Positions 43,631 through 53,231 of a DNA stretch of 64,000 nt are shown here, in pieces; position 1 is the stretch's first letter; every line of letters starts with the position of its first letter. The translations under genes and the position numbers were made by a program. The notes below the pieces were generated by a model. It was not told the DNA's origin, ran no database searches, and saw only the letters and a program-made list of their open reading frames with translations. This DNA comes from Pelagibacteraceae bacterium AG-325-E23 (GTDB taxonomy: Bacteria; Pseudomonadota; Alphaproteobacteria; Pelagibacterales; Pelagibacteraceae), in NCBI GenBank assembly GCA_003282945.1, contig QBYG01000003.1, positions 1 to 64,000 on the forward strand, written 5' to 3'.

Positions 43631-45558
43631 GATAAACACTCCTCATAATCTTGTTGGTTATTATTTTCATCTTTTGATTTATAAACGTTTGCTGCAATGT
43701 CAGTTGAATTTGCATCATTAACATTTTCAGCACGTTGTATTGATTTAGACCTACAATAGTAAAGACTCTTCAATCCTTTCTTCCATGCTTGGAAGTGAAT
43801 TTGATGTAAATCTTTTTTATGTACATCTGCAGGTAAAAATAAATTAATAGATTGCGCTTGTGAAATATGTGGAGTTCTATCTGCACTTAAATCTACAAGC
43901 CATCTTTGATCTAACTCAAAAGCTGTTTTAAAAACGTCTTTTTCTTCTTGAGTTAAAAAATCTAAATGTGAAACAGATCCTTGGTTTGTTGTAATACTTG
44001 ACCATACTTCATCTGTATCTTTGCCATGTTTTTCTAATAGTTGTCTTAAATATTTATTTCGAACATTAAATGAACCTGACAATGTTTTGTGGGTAAAGCT
44101 ATTAGCTGCAATTGGTTCAACACCAGGAGATGTTCCACCACATATAATTGAGATAGAAGCCGTGGGTGCTATTGCAGTTTTGTTCGAAAATCTTTCCATT
44201 ATTCCATAATCAGCTGCATCCGGGCATGCTCCCCTTTCCTCAGCTAAATCTTTTGATGCCTTATCAACGTGTTTTTGAATATGTTCGAACATTTTTTTAT
44301 TCCAAACTTTACTCATAACAGACTCAATTGGGATCATTTTCTTTTGATAATAAGAATGAAGACCCATAACACCTAAGCCAACACTTCTTTCTCTTAATGC
44401 TGAGTAGGTAGCATCACTGAATTGCTCTGGTGCGTTTTCAATGAAATCTGTCATCACATTGTCTAAAAATCTCATGACATCTCCAATAAAATTCTCATCG
44501 TCTTTCCAGTCATCATATTTTTCAATATTCAAAGATGATAAGCAACATACTGCTGTTCTATCTCTTCCATCTTTGTCAATTCCAGTTGGTAAAGTTATCT
44601 CACTACATAAATTTGAGGTTTTCACAGTCAAGCCTGCAAGCTTATGATGTTGTGGAATTTGTCTGTTAACAGTGTCAATAAATATAATATATGGTTCTCC
44701 TGTTTCTATTCTTGCTGTAAGCAATCTTATCCATAAGTTTCTCGCAGATACTGTTGCTTGAACAGCACCATCTTTTGGACTTTTAAGACCCCATTGTTCA
44801 TCTAATTCAACAGCTCTCATGAAAGCATCTGAAACCAAAACACCGTGGTGTAAATTTAAAGATTTTCTATTTGGATCTCCTCCTGTAGGTCTTCTCATTT
44901 CAATAAACTCTTCAATTTCTGGATGATCTATTGGAATATAACAAGCAGCCGAACCTCTTCTTAGTGAACCTTGGCTAATTGCCATTGTTAAAGAGTCCAT
45001 TACCTTTATAAATGGAATTATTCCTGAAGTTTTGCCAACTCTTCCAATTTTCTCACCTATTGATCTAAGGTTTCCCCAATAGCTTCCAATACCTCCGCCA
45101 CGTGCTGCAAGCCAAACATTTTCACTCCATAGATCGAGAATACCATTAAGGCTATCGCTAGCTTCATTTAGAAAACAAGAAATTGGCAATCCTCTTGTTG
45201 TTCCACCATTTGATAAAACTGGTGTTGCTGGCATGAACCAAAGATTGCTAATGTAATTATATAATCTTTGAGCATGTAGATTGTCGTCAGCATAATGACT
45301 TGCAACTCTAGCAAATAAATCTTGAAAAGACTCGTTAGCACCCAAATATCTATCTGTAAGAGTAGCTTTTCCGAAGTCAGTTAGATTATCATCTCTGCTT
45401 CTATCAATTTTAATTGTTATGCCTTTTGAATTTTGAAATAGTTCTGTTTCGCTATTAAGAGAAAATAAATCTAATCTTTTATCCTTTGGATCTTGATTAA
45501 CTTCTGGTGTATAATCAGAGACAGCTTTCCTAATAGCTTGTGATAAAATCTTGTTCAT
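43621..45558 (-). CDS. nrdA: Ribonucleoside-diphosphate reductase alpha subunit
   Basis: 645 residues; reduces ribonucleotides to deoxyribonucleotides. Visible are the ATPATPVLSNGGT-like MPATPVLSNGG, ARGGGIGSYWG, SNLCSEI (catalytic Asn, Cys, Glu), PTASISIICG (phosphate-binding) and the C-terminal redox pair CLSC. No N-terminal ATP-cone is apparent, so it is short for class Ia and may lack dATP activity control. ATG at 45558 with GGAG 4 bases upstream. Cotranscribed with nrdB. Confidence 0.95.
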   Translation of the reverse strand: MNKILSQAIRKAVSDYTPEVNQDPKDKRLDLFSLNSETELFQNSKGITIKIDRSRDDNLTDFGKATLTDRYLGANESFQDLFARVASHYADDNLHAQRLYNYISNLWFMPATPVLSNGGTTRGLPISCFLNEASDSLNGILDLWSENVWLAARGGGIGSYWGNLRSIGEKIGRVGKTSGIIPFIKVMDSLTMAISQGSLRRGSAACYIPIDHPEIEEFIEMRRPTGGDPNRKSLNLHHGVLVSDAFMRAVELDEQWGLKSPKDGAVQATVSARNLWIRLLTARIETGEPYIIFIDTVNRQIPQHHKLAGLTVKTSNLCSEITLPTGIDKDGRDRTAVCCLSSLNIEKYDDWKDDENFIGDVMRFLDNVMTDFIENAPEQFSDATYSALRERSVGLGVMGLHSYYQKKMIPIESVMSKVWNKKMFEHIQKHVDKASKDLAEERGACPDAADYGIMERFSNKTAIAPTASISIICGGTSPGVEPIAANSFTHKTLSGSFNVRNKYLRQLLEKHGKDTDEVWSSITTNQGSVSHLDFLTQEEKDVFKTAFELDQRWLVDLSADRTPHISQAQSINLFLPADVHKKDLHQIHFQAWKKGLKSLYYCRSKSIQRAENVNDANSTDIAANVYKSKDENNNQQDYEECLSCQ

Positions 45559-45574
45559 TTAGCTCCTTTTTTGT

Positions 45575-45642
45575 ATTATACTTAATTTAGTAAAACAACT
45601 AGATGTTGTATGATGGTTTGGTAATTACACTATATAACCAAC
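45575..45642 (-). promoter_or_regulatory. nrdA promoter region with possible NrdR-type sites
   Basis: On the minus strand a perfect TATAAT (45580-45575) lies 18 bases before the nrdA ATG, after a weak -35. A dyad ACAAC-N5-GTTGT (45595-45609) overlaps the -35. A second element at 45627-45642 starts ACACTATATA, identical to the first 10 bases of the NrdR-box consensus as I recall it. The centres are about 33 bases apart. NrdR control is plausible but unproven. Confidence 0.35.
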
Positions 45643-45716
45643 AAATCAATAGAACATTTATAGAACTTGAAAAAAAATTATCAATAAAAAAATAAAAAAA
45701 ATATAAGAATATCAAC

Positions 45717-47171
45717 ATGAAAAATTCAATAAAAATTGATCCTTTTGGCTTTAGAGAATACGACGCGCGATGGTTGTACCCTGATAATATCAATTTAGAA
45801 GGTGTGACACATTTGGGTAAAGGTTTAGGAACTCAAATTAAATCTCATACAAACAAAGAAAATCCAAGAATCATTGTTGGACATGATTACAGATCTTACA
45901 GTGAAGATATAAAATCAGCATTAAAGAAAGGTCTACTTTCAACTGGATGTTTTATTGAGGATATAGGTTTATCGTTATCTCCAATGGTATATTTTGCACA
46001 ATTTAATTTAGATGCTGATGCAGTTGCCATGGTTACAGCAAGTCATAATGAAAATGGTTGGACAGGTGTAAAGATGGGTATCAAAAAAGGATTAACTCAC
46101 GCCCCTGAGGAAATGGCTGAATTAAAAGAAATAACTTTAAATGAAAAATTTACAATTGGTTCAGGTAATGAAAAAAAGATTAATAATTTTCAGGAAATAT
46201 ATAAAAATGATTTAATTAAAAATAATAAAGTTGAGAAAAAAATAAAAGCTGTTGTTGCATGTGGAAATGGAACAGCTGGAATTTTTGCCCCAGATATACT
46301 TAGAAGTATAGGTTGTGATGTAATAGAGTTAGATTGTAATTTAGATTATACATTTCCAAAATATAATCCAAATCCAGAAGATCTTGAAATGCTTCGTGCT
46401 ATAAGTAAACATGTAATTGAAAATAATGCTGATATTGGATTTGGTTTCGATGGAGATGGAGATAGAGTTGGAGTTATAGATAATAAAGGAAATGAAATAT
46501 TTGCTGATAAAATAGGATTGTTAATTGCAAGAAATTTATCTGATAATCATAGAAATTCTAAATTTGTAGTAGACGTAAAATCAACTGGTCTTTATACTAA
46601 AGATAAAATTTTATTAAATAATTTATGTCAGACCATATATTGGAAAACTGGTCATTCCCACATCAAAAGAAAAGTAAACGAAGAAAAAGCACTAGCAGGC
46701 TTTGAAAAAAGTGGTCATTTCTTTTTTAACCAACCTTTGGGCTATGGATATGATGATGGGATAAATTCTGCAATTCAAGTTTGTCATTTATTAAATAATA
46801 ACAATAAACTCATGAGTGAAATTATTGATGATTTACCAAAAACTTTTCAGTCACCAACAATGGCTCCATTCTGCGAGGATAATGAAAAGTATAAAGTTGT
46901 CGATGAATTAGTAAGCAAAATAGAGGAAATTAAGAAAAATAAAGATAAAATTGATGGGCAAGAAATTGAAGACGTTCTAACTGTAAATGGTGTTAGGTTT
47001 TCATTTAAAGATGGATCTTGGGGCTTAATCAGAGCCTCTTCAAATAAACCTTCTCTAGTTGTCGTTACTGAAAGCCCTACTTCAGATGATAGAAAGAAAA
47101 AGATCTTTGATTTTATTGACCAATTGCTACAAAAAACTGGAAAAATTGGTGAATATGATCAAAAGATTTAA
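45717..47171 (+). CDS. Phosphomannomutase/phosphoglucomutase
   Basis: 484 residues of the alpha-D-phosphohexomutase family. Catalytic serine loop VTASHNENGWTGVKMG near 101-116, metal-binding GFDGDGDRVGVID near 241-253, GFEKSGHFFFN (sugar-binding) and a C-terminal LIRASSNKPSLVV (phosphate-binding). Interconverts hexose-1- and hexose-6-phosphates for sugar-nucleotide synthesis. Full length. It is alone on its strand, 158 bases from divergent nrdA. Confidence 0.9.
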   Translation: MKNSIKIDPFGFREYDARWLYPDNINLEGVTHLGKGLGTQIKSHTNKENPRIIVGHDYRSYSEDIKSALKKGLLSTGCFIEDIGLSLSPMVYFAQFNLDADAVAMVTASHNENGWTGVKMGIKKGLTHAPEEMAELKEITLNEKFTIGSGNEKKINNFQEIYKNDLIKNNKVEKKIKAVVACGNGTAGIFAPDILRSIGCDVIELDCNLDYTFPKYNPNPEDLEMLRAISKHVIENNADIGFGFDGDGDRVGVIDNKGNEIFADKIGLLIARNLSDNHRNSKFVVDVKSTGLYTKDKILLNNLCQTIYWKTGHSHIKRKVNEEKALAGFEKSGHFFFNQPLGYGYDDGINSAIQVCHLLNNNNKLMSEIIDDLPKTFQSPTMAPFCEDNEKYKVVDELVSKIEEIKKNKDKIDGQEIEDVLTVNGVRFSFKDGSWGLIRASSNKPSLVVVTESPTSDDRKKKIFDFIDQLLQKTGKIGEYDQKI

Positions 47172-48002
47172 TTAAAGATCTAAAAACCTAATCAAAAAAA
47201 GAGTTCCTATAACATACAAGAATACACCGAACATTCTTTGAGTTTTATTTTTATCTGAATTGTGAACCATATTTGCTCCAACCTGAGCCATGAAAGATGT
47301 AATTGGGATAAATATTAAAAAAGCAGGAATATTTACAAAACCTAAACTCATAGGAAGATTTGCATTTAATATGAAACCAGATGTCAAAAAACCAATTGAG
47401 CCAATAGATGCTATTACAAAACCTATTGCGGCAGAACTACCAATCGCTCTACTAATTGGGTACCCAAAATATCTTAGAATAGGAACATTCATCATAGCTC
47501 CAGTTATTCCCATAGGAGCAGATATAAAGCCTGACAAAAAACCAAACATAGCTCTTGGAAAAAATTTAAATTTTTTACTTTTCTTTAATTCTTGATTTAC
47601 TATTAACAAATATCCTCCAAAAAAATAGACAACAACAGCAAAAAATAAAACTAAAGATTTTGTATTTAACAATGCAGCCATATAAGTTCCAAGCAAAACA
47701 CCTAATATTACAAAAACCCCAAAAGTTTTTAAAATATTTGTATCTACAGCTTTATGTTTTCTATGAGTCATAACCGAAACAAAGGCGGTAAATATTGTAA
47801 TAGAAAAAGCCGTGCCCACTGAAAGATGCATTAAATAAGATTTATCAACATTTGATGTTTCAAAAATAAAAAAAAGTACAGGTACAGAAATTAGTCCTCC
47901 GCCTATCCCAAAATAGCCTGCAAAAAATCCTACTGGAAATGCAGTAATAATCATTAATAAAATTAAAAGATAATACTGATTAGAGAGAATAGTATTAATC
48001 AA
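47172..48002 (-). CDS. TauE/SafE family sulfite/anion exporter
   Basis: 276 residues from the TTG at 48002 (TTGATTAA overlap with the dus stop); a frame to 48059 would overlap dus by 65 bases and is rejected. About eight membrane helices in two repeats; family motifs are GFFAGYFGIGGGLISVPVL near 28-46 and GFLSGFISAPMGITGAMMNVP in the second half. Members move sulfite, sulfoacetate or other anions. Because ComA-type enzymes in this window hint at sulfonate chemistry, sulfite export is of interest, though the genes are 42 kb apart. Confidence 0.85.
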   Translation of the reverse strand: MINTILSNQYYLLILLMIITAFPVGFFAGYFGIGGGLISVPVLFFIFETSNVDKSYLMHLSVGTAFSITIFTAFVSVMTHRKHKAVDTNILKTFGVFVILGVLLGTYMAALLNTKSLVLFFAVVVYFFGGYLLIVNQELKKSKKFKFFPRAMFGFLSGFISAPMGITGAMMNVPILRYFGYPISRAIGSSAAIGFVIASIGSIGFLTSGFILNANLPMSLGFVNIPAFLIFIPITSFMAQVGANMVHNSDKNKTQRMFGVFLYVIGTLFLIRFLDL

Positions 48003-48996
48003 TTCGACCTGCCGAATGTAATTTAGAAGAAATTCTAACTTTATCCATAATATGATCAATTTTTTTTACATCCGCATCTCTTACACACATATTTTCACTT
48101 AAATATCTTTTCCAATGGCTTGAACCTGTTTGTCCATGGAATAAACCAAGAGTATGTCTCATAACTTGATTTACTCTTGTACCCATTTTCACTTGGGCTT
48201 TAACGTAATCTATTAATTCCTCAACAATTTCTTCTCGTTCTTTAATATCATGATTGTTAAATATCTCCTTTTCAATATCAGCCAAAATATAAGGAGAATG
48301 ATAAACAGACCTTCCAATCATTGCTCCATCCACTTTATCTAAATGATCTTTTAGTTCTTCCACTGAAGTGACACCTCCATTAATAATTATTTCAAGGTCT
48401 TTAAAATCTTGCTTTAGTTTGTACACATAATCATATTTTAAAGGAGGTATATTAAGATTTTGCTTAGGGGTAAATTTGCCAAGCATTGCTTTTCTTGCGT
48501 GAATTATAAAAGTTTTAACTCCCGTCTCCTTTAAAGTTTTTATGAAATTATAAAAATGTTCATAATCCTCAATATCGTCATAACCAATTCTCGTTTTAAC
48601 TGTAACTGGCAAAGATGTTGAATTAATCATCTCTGATAAACAATCAGCCACTAAATTTGGTTCCTTGATTAAACACGCGCCAAATCTATTTTTTTGAACT
48701 TTTTTACTCGGACAACCTAAGTTTAAATTAATTTCATCATAACCATAATCTTCACCAATTTTTGCAGCATTTGCTAATAATTTTGGCGTAGACCCACCTA
48801 ATTGTAAAGCAACTGGTTTTTCTCTTAAATCAAATGATAATAGTTTATCTTTATCCCCCCTATCAATTGCTTCAGAAACTACCATTTCTGTGTAAAGAAG
48901 TACATGTTTGCTTATCAATCTTAAAAAGTATCTTTCGTGCCTATCAGTGCAATCCATCATAGGGGCAACTGACACCAATCTATTAATCTTAGACAT
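47995..48996 (-). CDS. dusA: tRNA-dihydrouridine synthase (DusA type)
   Basis: 333 residues: VAPMMDCTDRHERYFLRL near 9-26, NLGCPSKKVQKNRFGACL (catalytic Cys), VTVKTRIG, HARKAMLGKFTPKQN and GGVTSVEELKDH. The D-R-H start and KxxLGxxxP-type loop fit DusA, which reduces U20/U20a. FMN-dependent. Overlaps malonyl-CoA decarboxylase by eight bases and the TauE gene at its stop. Confidence 0.93.
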   Translation of the reverse strand: MSKINRLVSVAPMMDCTDRHERYFLRLISKHVLLYTEMVVSEAIDRGDKDKLLSFDLREKPVALQLGGSTPKLLANAAKIGEDYGYDEINLNLGCPSKKVQKNRFGACLIKEPNLVADCLSEMINSTSLPVTVKTRIGYDDIEDYEHFYNFIKTLKETGVKTFIIHARKAMLGKFTPKQNLNIPPLKYDYVYKLKQDFKDLEIIINGGVTSVEELKDHLDKVDGAMIGRSVYHSPYILADIEKEIFNNHDIKEREEIVEELIDYVKAQVKMGTRVNQVMRHTLGLFHGQTGSSHWKRYLSENMCVRDADVKKIDHIMDKVRISSKLHSAGRID

Positions 48997-50296
48997 ATTT
49001 TTTAACTTTATTGGATATATTAACTTTCTTCTCGTTTACATATTCTTGGTGATTTTTCTCAATTTTTGCTAATTCATATCTATAATTAACCATTACCCCA
49101 AAAGACCTTTTAAAACCTACCTCTGAAACGTTTGCATTTATGGCAATATCATCGATATCAGCTCCGTTTTTAAGATGAAACCTACAAACATCATTAATTG
49201 GAAACCCAAAATCATTTTTCTGTTTTACTAAATAATTTACAGCAAGTTTGCTTATCATAGGCTTATTATCAGCTATTCGTTTATCTCCTATTTTTAAATC
49301 AGATGATTTTAAAAAATCTAAACTGTTTTTATTAGCTTCACCTAAAATCTCTGCTGCTTGATTACTATCCATTTTTTTAAACCAATTGGCAAATCCAACC
49401 ATTGGTGACAAAGTTCCAAAATATTTTATATCTGTAAGTTCTTCTTGAAGCTCGTAAACAACTCTTTTGATTAAGAAGTTTCCAAGTGTTACTCTTGATA
49501 ATCCTTCTTGGCAGTTACTAATTGAGTAGAAAGTTGCTGTATCATATTTTTTTAGGTTTTCATCTGAAGGTCTTGTTAATTCTTGTATAGATTGACTTAA
49601 TCCTTTGGTTAAAGCTATCTCAACAAATATTATAGGCTCGTCTTCTAAAGCGGGATGAAAATATGCAAAGAATCTTCTATCTTTTCCAAGTCTTCTTTTT
49701 AATTCATTCATATCTTTCATTGAATGAACTTTTTCATATTTTAATAATTTTTCTAAAATATTTGCTTTGGTGTCCCATGTTATTTTTCTTAGCTTTAAGA
49801 AGCCAGGGTTAAACCAATTTTTAAATATATCGATTAGATCATAATCCAAACTTTTTAATTCTGGCTTATCCCTCATTAATTTTACTAAATCTTCTCTTAA
49901 TGAAACAATCTCAGATGTACCATTAGGAGCCATATTTAATCTAACAAATAGTTCTTTTCTAATGCCAGAGGTAACTTTTGATAAATTTAGAATTGAGTAA
50001 TCATCTTGAGCAACGCTGTATTTCTTAATAGCCTCATCAATTTTTAATGGATCTGGTTTATACTTTTCATTAACGTCAACTAAAAATTTATTTTTTTCTT
50101 CATTAGATAAATTTTGATATCTAAATAATATATCTCTTGCTAATGTAATTCCAAAAGCTGCTCCTTTAGTAGACAACAGGTCATCACAAAGATCTAATAG
50201 ATCTCTTTTTTTTGCAATACTTTTAAAGGATTTTTTTTCTAAAATCTTTTGTCCAGCATCAGCTATGGTCTCAAAAATTCTTTTTATATTTAACAT
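48989..50296 (-). CDS. Malonyl-CoA decarboxylase
   Basis: 435 residues, normal for the bacterial MCD family. N-terminal helical domain followed by an acetyltransferase-like catalytic domain with DRRFFAYFHPALEDEPIIFVEIAL near 207-230, FYSISNCQEGL (Ser and Gln), SPMVGFANW and a C-terminal HLKNGA. Makes acetyl-CoA and CO2 from malonyl-CoA. It follows the TRAP genes by 15 bases on the same strand, with a CoA transferase divergent from the cluster, consistent with malonate use. Confidence 0.93.
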   Translation of the reverse strand: MLNIKRIFETIADAGQKILEKKSFKSIAKKRDLLDLCDDLLSTKGAAFGITLARDILFRYQNLSNEEKNKFLVDVNEKYKPDPLKIDEAIKKYSVAQDDYSILNLSKVTSGIRKELFVRLNMAPNGTSEIVSLREDLVKLMRDKPELKSLDYDLIDIFKNWFNPGFLKLRKITWDTKANILEKLLKYEKVHSMKDMNELKRRLGKDRRFFAYFHPALEDEPIIFVEIALTKGLSQSIQELTRPSDENLKKYDTATFYSISNCQEGLSRVTLGNFLIKRVVYELQEELTDIKYFGTLSPMVGFANWFKKMDSNQAAEILGEANKNSLDFLKSSDLKIGDKRIADNKPMISKLAVNYLVKQKNDFGFPINDVCRFHLKNGADIDDIAINANVSEVGFKRSFGVMVNYRYELAKIEKNHQEYVNEKKVNISNKVKKYV

Positions 50297-50311
50297 GATG
50301 TTTTTTATATA

Positions 50312-51643
50312 TTAAAAACCTAAACTTTTGCCCATTATTTTATCAGGAAGCCAAGTTACAATTTCAGGAAAAATACACAAAATTAATATAGCTAAAGCCA
50401 TAATTATCATAAAAGGTATAGATCCTTTTAATATTTCAGACAAACTAACGTCTGGCGTAATACCCTTGATAATATAAAGGTTTAGTCCAACGGGTGGAGT
50501 AATAAGACCAATTTCCATATTTATCGTAAATACAATTGCAAACCAATACGGATCAAATCCCAAAGTAGTTATAACTGGTAACAATATTGCAGAGGTCATT
50601 ACTATAACGGCAACTGGTGGTAAGAAGAAACCAGCTATAAGTAAAAAAATATTAATTAAAATAAATACTACCCATTTGTTAGAGCTTAACTCGACCATGC
50701 TCTGGGCTAAAGATTGTGTTACGTAAAGTTGTGATAAGGTAAATGCAAAAAGGTAAGATGCAGCAATAATAAACATTATCATCACACTTTCTTTCATTGA
50801 AACTTTAACAATATTCCATATTTTTTTTGGTTGATAAATTTTGTAAACAACAGCGATCAATACAAAAACTAAAAAAGCACCAACACCTGAAGCTTCTGAA
50901 GGTGTCGCAACTCCACCATATAACACGTATAGGACACCAGCAATGATAGCTAAGAAAGGAAGTATTCTTGGTAACACTTCAATTTTTTCTTTTAATGTTG
51001 GGGGTGTTCTATTCTTTAAAGCTCTCGCAGAATCTTTGTCAATAAAATAACTATGTATAAGAGCCCATATTGCAAACATACCTGCCAACATAAACCCTGG
51101 TATCAAACCACATAAAAACAATCTTCCTATTGATGTTCCGGTTGCAATTCCATAAACAATTAAAACAATACTTGGAGGGATTAAAACTCCTAAAGTTCCA
51201 CCGGCTGCTATTGTTCCTGTTGCTATTTGATCTGAGTACCCTCTTTTTCTCATCTCAGGTATACCCATGGTTCCAATTGCTGCACAAGTTGCAGGACTTG
51301 ATCCACTTAGGGCAGCGAAAACTGAACAAGCCCCAATATTAGAAATTACTAGTCCACCTGGAACCCTCCAAAGCCATCTATCTAACCCAGTATATAAATC
51401 TTTTCCAGCTGGAGAGTTAGCAACAGCCATTCCCATTAAAATAAACATTGGTATTGAAAGTAAAACAAAAGAATTTAATCCAGCATAAAATGTTTCTGCA
51501 AAAACATCTAACATTTGAAAGCCTTCAAATGTAACTAAAAGTGCTATTGAGACAAAACTCAGACCAAATGCAATTGGTATTCCAGAAAATAAAACTATCA
51601 ACGTGAAAACTGCAACTATTATTGCTATTAATAAAGGATCCAT
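50312..51643 (-). CDS. TRAP transporter large membrane subunit (DctM family)
   Basis: 443 residues, 12-13 membrane helices. Family features: LLSIPMFILMGMAVANSPAG, CAVFAALSGSSPATCAAIGTMGIPEMRKRGY, GTLGVLIPPSIVLIVYG and LLPVITTLGFDPYWFAIVFTINMEIGLITPPVGLN. Carries the substrate using the sodium or proton gradient. Start overlaps the stop of dctQ as TAATG. Context points to malonate or another dicarboxylate. Confidence 0.93.
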   Translation of the reverse strand: MDPLLIAIIVAVFTLIVLFSGIPIAFGLSFVSIALLVTFEGFQMLDVFAETFYAGLNSFVLLSIPMFILMGMAVANSPAGKDLYTGLDRWLWRVPGGLVISNIGACSVFAALSGSSPATCAAIGTMGIPEMRKRGYSDQIATGTIAAGGTLGVLIPPSIVLIVYGIATGTSIGRLFLCGLIPGFMLAGMFAIWALIHSYFIDKDSARALKNRTPPTLKEKIEVLPRILPFLAIIAGVLYVLYGGVATPSEASGVGAFLVFVLIAVVYKIYQPKKIWNIVKVSMKESVMIMFIIAASYLFAFTLSQLYVTQSLAQSMVELSSNKWVVFILINIFLLIAGFFLPPVAVIVMTSAILLPVITTLGFDPYWFAIVFTINMEIGLITPPVGLNLYIIKGITPDVSLSEILKGSIPFMIIMALAILILCIFPEIVTWLPDKIMGKSLGF

Positions 51644-52137
51644 TATTTACCATCCTCCTCATCAACAAGCTTAATAATTTCTGCTACATATTGAAGTATC
51701 ATTAGTACAGCTCCAATCATCATAGATGAATAAGGAATCCATAAAGGCGGGTCCCAAACTGTTCCTGTTGAATAATTTTTAGTAAAAGCTTCTTCAACCA
51801 TTAAATAACCAAAATAGAATAAAATTATAAAAAATAATAAGCTAATTAATGAGGTAAATATTTTAAGTCTTAGAATATTTTTTTTTGATAAAAAATCATA
51901 AATCCACTCCATGCTAACATGCGCTTTCTCACTTAAGACATAAGCACTACCAATAAATGTTGAAGCAACTAAAAGCATTGTAACTAGCTCTGTTTGCCAT
52001 GTGATTGCTCTTTGAAAAAAGTATCTTTCAAATACTAATTCAACGATTACCAAAATTGATAATATTAAGGCTAGAACTGCAAAAGCACCACATGCCTTTG
52101 AGGAAAAACTACAAAATTTTAAATATTGTTCTTTCAT
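51643..52137 (-). CDS. TRAP transporter small membrane subunit (DctQ family)
   Basis: 164 residues with four membrane segments and the DctQ pattern (ITWQTELVTMLLVASTFIGSAYVLSEKAHVSMEWIYDFL near 43-81). Pairs with DctM. The ATG follows directly on the seven T of the hairpin after the binding-protein gene, so its translation must rely on a very short upstream region. Ends in an acid-rich KLVDEEDGK tail. Confidence 0.88.
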   Translation of the reverse strand: MKEQYLKFCSFSSKACGAFAVLALILSILVIVELVFERYFFQRAITWQTELVTMLLVASTFIGSAYVLSEKAHVSMEWIYDFLSKKNILRLKIFTSLISLLFFIILFYFGYLMVEEAFTKNYSTGTVWDPPLWIPYSSMMIGAVLMILQYVAEIIKLVDEEDGK

Positions 52138-52172
52138 AAAAAAACCCCCACTTAATATTCTAAGTAGGGGTT
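52138..52172 (-). terminator. Hairpin plus T7 between dctP and dctQ (probable attenuator)
   Basis: Bases 52143-52154 and 52161-52172 form a 12-bp stem on the minus-strand RNA (one G-U pair at 52149/52166) with a 6-base loop. It is followed by a T run ending at the dctQ ATG: the seven bases 52144-52138 are all T on that strand, two of them shared with the stem. It lies 13 bases after the dctP stop. Same layout as in the first TTT operon. Confidence 0.8.
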
Positions 52173-52184
52173 CTTTATATTGTT

Positions 52185-53195
52185 TTACTTAACTGCTAAA
52201 GCCATTTCCATAAGTTTGTCTCCACCTGGTACTTTTTTGGCGAACTCTTTATGCGAAGTTTGTTTTGCAATTTCAATCCATGCAGCATGGTCTTCTGCCG
52301 TCATGTAAGCTAATTTAACACCTGCAGCTTTATAAGCATCTTCAAATTTCTTATCTAAATTTGCTACTTGAGCTGTCATATATTTCTCTGCAACTTTTCC
52401 TGCTTTCATTAAAGCATCTTGTTGTTTTGCATTAAGTTTATCAAAACTCATTTTTGACATTAAAATTGGCTCATACATAAACCATAGACCATATTCTCCT
52501 GGAGGAGTTGCACAAGTAACTTGTTCGTAAATTTTGTAACTTACAAAGCTTCCAGAACTTGTGTTTGCACCAGTTAATACACCAGTTTGTAGACCAGTAT
52601 AAATCTCAGAAGATGGCATACTTTGTATTCCAGCACCTGCACCAGCTAACATTTGGTTAAATGCTTTACCAGCAGCTCTCATAACTTGTCCTTTAACATC
52701 AGATGGATTTGTTATGCAGTTAGTTTTAGAGGCAAAACCCCCACCTAACCAGGCGTCAGATAAAACAACTACACCTGCATTATTAATAATTTTTTTAATT
52801 TCTACCATCATAGGTGATTTATTAAAACGTAATGCATGGTCATGATTTTTTACAGTGCCAGGCATAAGAGTTGCATCAAATTCAGGATGGAATTTTGCAG
52901 CGTATCCTAACGGAAAAGCAGATATATCTAGCTGACCTGTAGTCATTGGTTTCCACTGTTCTTTTGGTTTGTAAAGTGATTTTGCAGGATAAATTCTGAT
53001 ATCTATATCAACACCTGCTTTTTTAACTTCATCAGCAATTATTTGAACCATCTCGTGTCTTGGATCATATGAACCATCTGCTCTAGGCGTTCCTGGCCAT
53101 TGGTGACTTGCTTTTAATGTCACAGCATATGCTGATCCGATCAATGAGAAAGCTAAAAATAATGTTGTGAAATAAAAACTAATTTTTTTAAACAT
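52185..53195 (-). CDS. TRAP transporter periplasmic binding protein (DctP family)
   Basis: 336 residues. Sec signal peptide ending SAYA (about 23). The mature start VTLKASHQWPGTPRADGSYDPRHEMVQ and the central KGQVMRAAGKAFNQMLAGAGA are typical DctP; the Arg in this region usually salt-bridges the ligand carboxylate. GGGG Shine-Dalgarno 7 bases upstream and a promoter with near-consensus boxes. Likely ligand malonate or a related acid, inferred from the neighbouring decarboxylase and CoA transferase. Confidence 0.9.
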   Translation of the reverse strand: MFKKISFYFTTLFLAFSLIGSAYAVTLKASHQWPGTPRADGSYDPRHEMVQIIADEVKKAGVDIDIRIYPAKSLYKPKEQWKPMTTGQLDISAFPLGYAAKFHPEFDATLMPGTVKNHDHALRFNKSPMMVEIKKIINNAGVVVLSDAWLGGGFASKTNCITNPSDVKGQVMRAAGKAFNQMLAGAGAGIQSMPSSEIYTGLQTGVLTGANTSSGSFVSYKIYEQVTCATPPGEYGLWFMYEPILMSKMSFDKLNAKQQDALMKAGKVAEKYMTAQVANLDKKFEDAYKAAGVKLAYMTAEDHAAWIEIAKQTSHKEFAKKVPGGDKLMEMALAVK

Positions 53196-53231
53196 ATTAT
53201 TTCCCCTCTTTAGATTAATTTAATAAGTTAT

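Noticed and set aside
48003-48059. Longer start for the TauE/SafE gene inside dusA
   Set aside because: Requires a 65-base overlap; TTG at 48002 gives the short overlap usual here and the hydrophobic start of the family.
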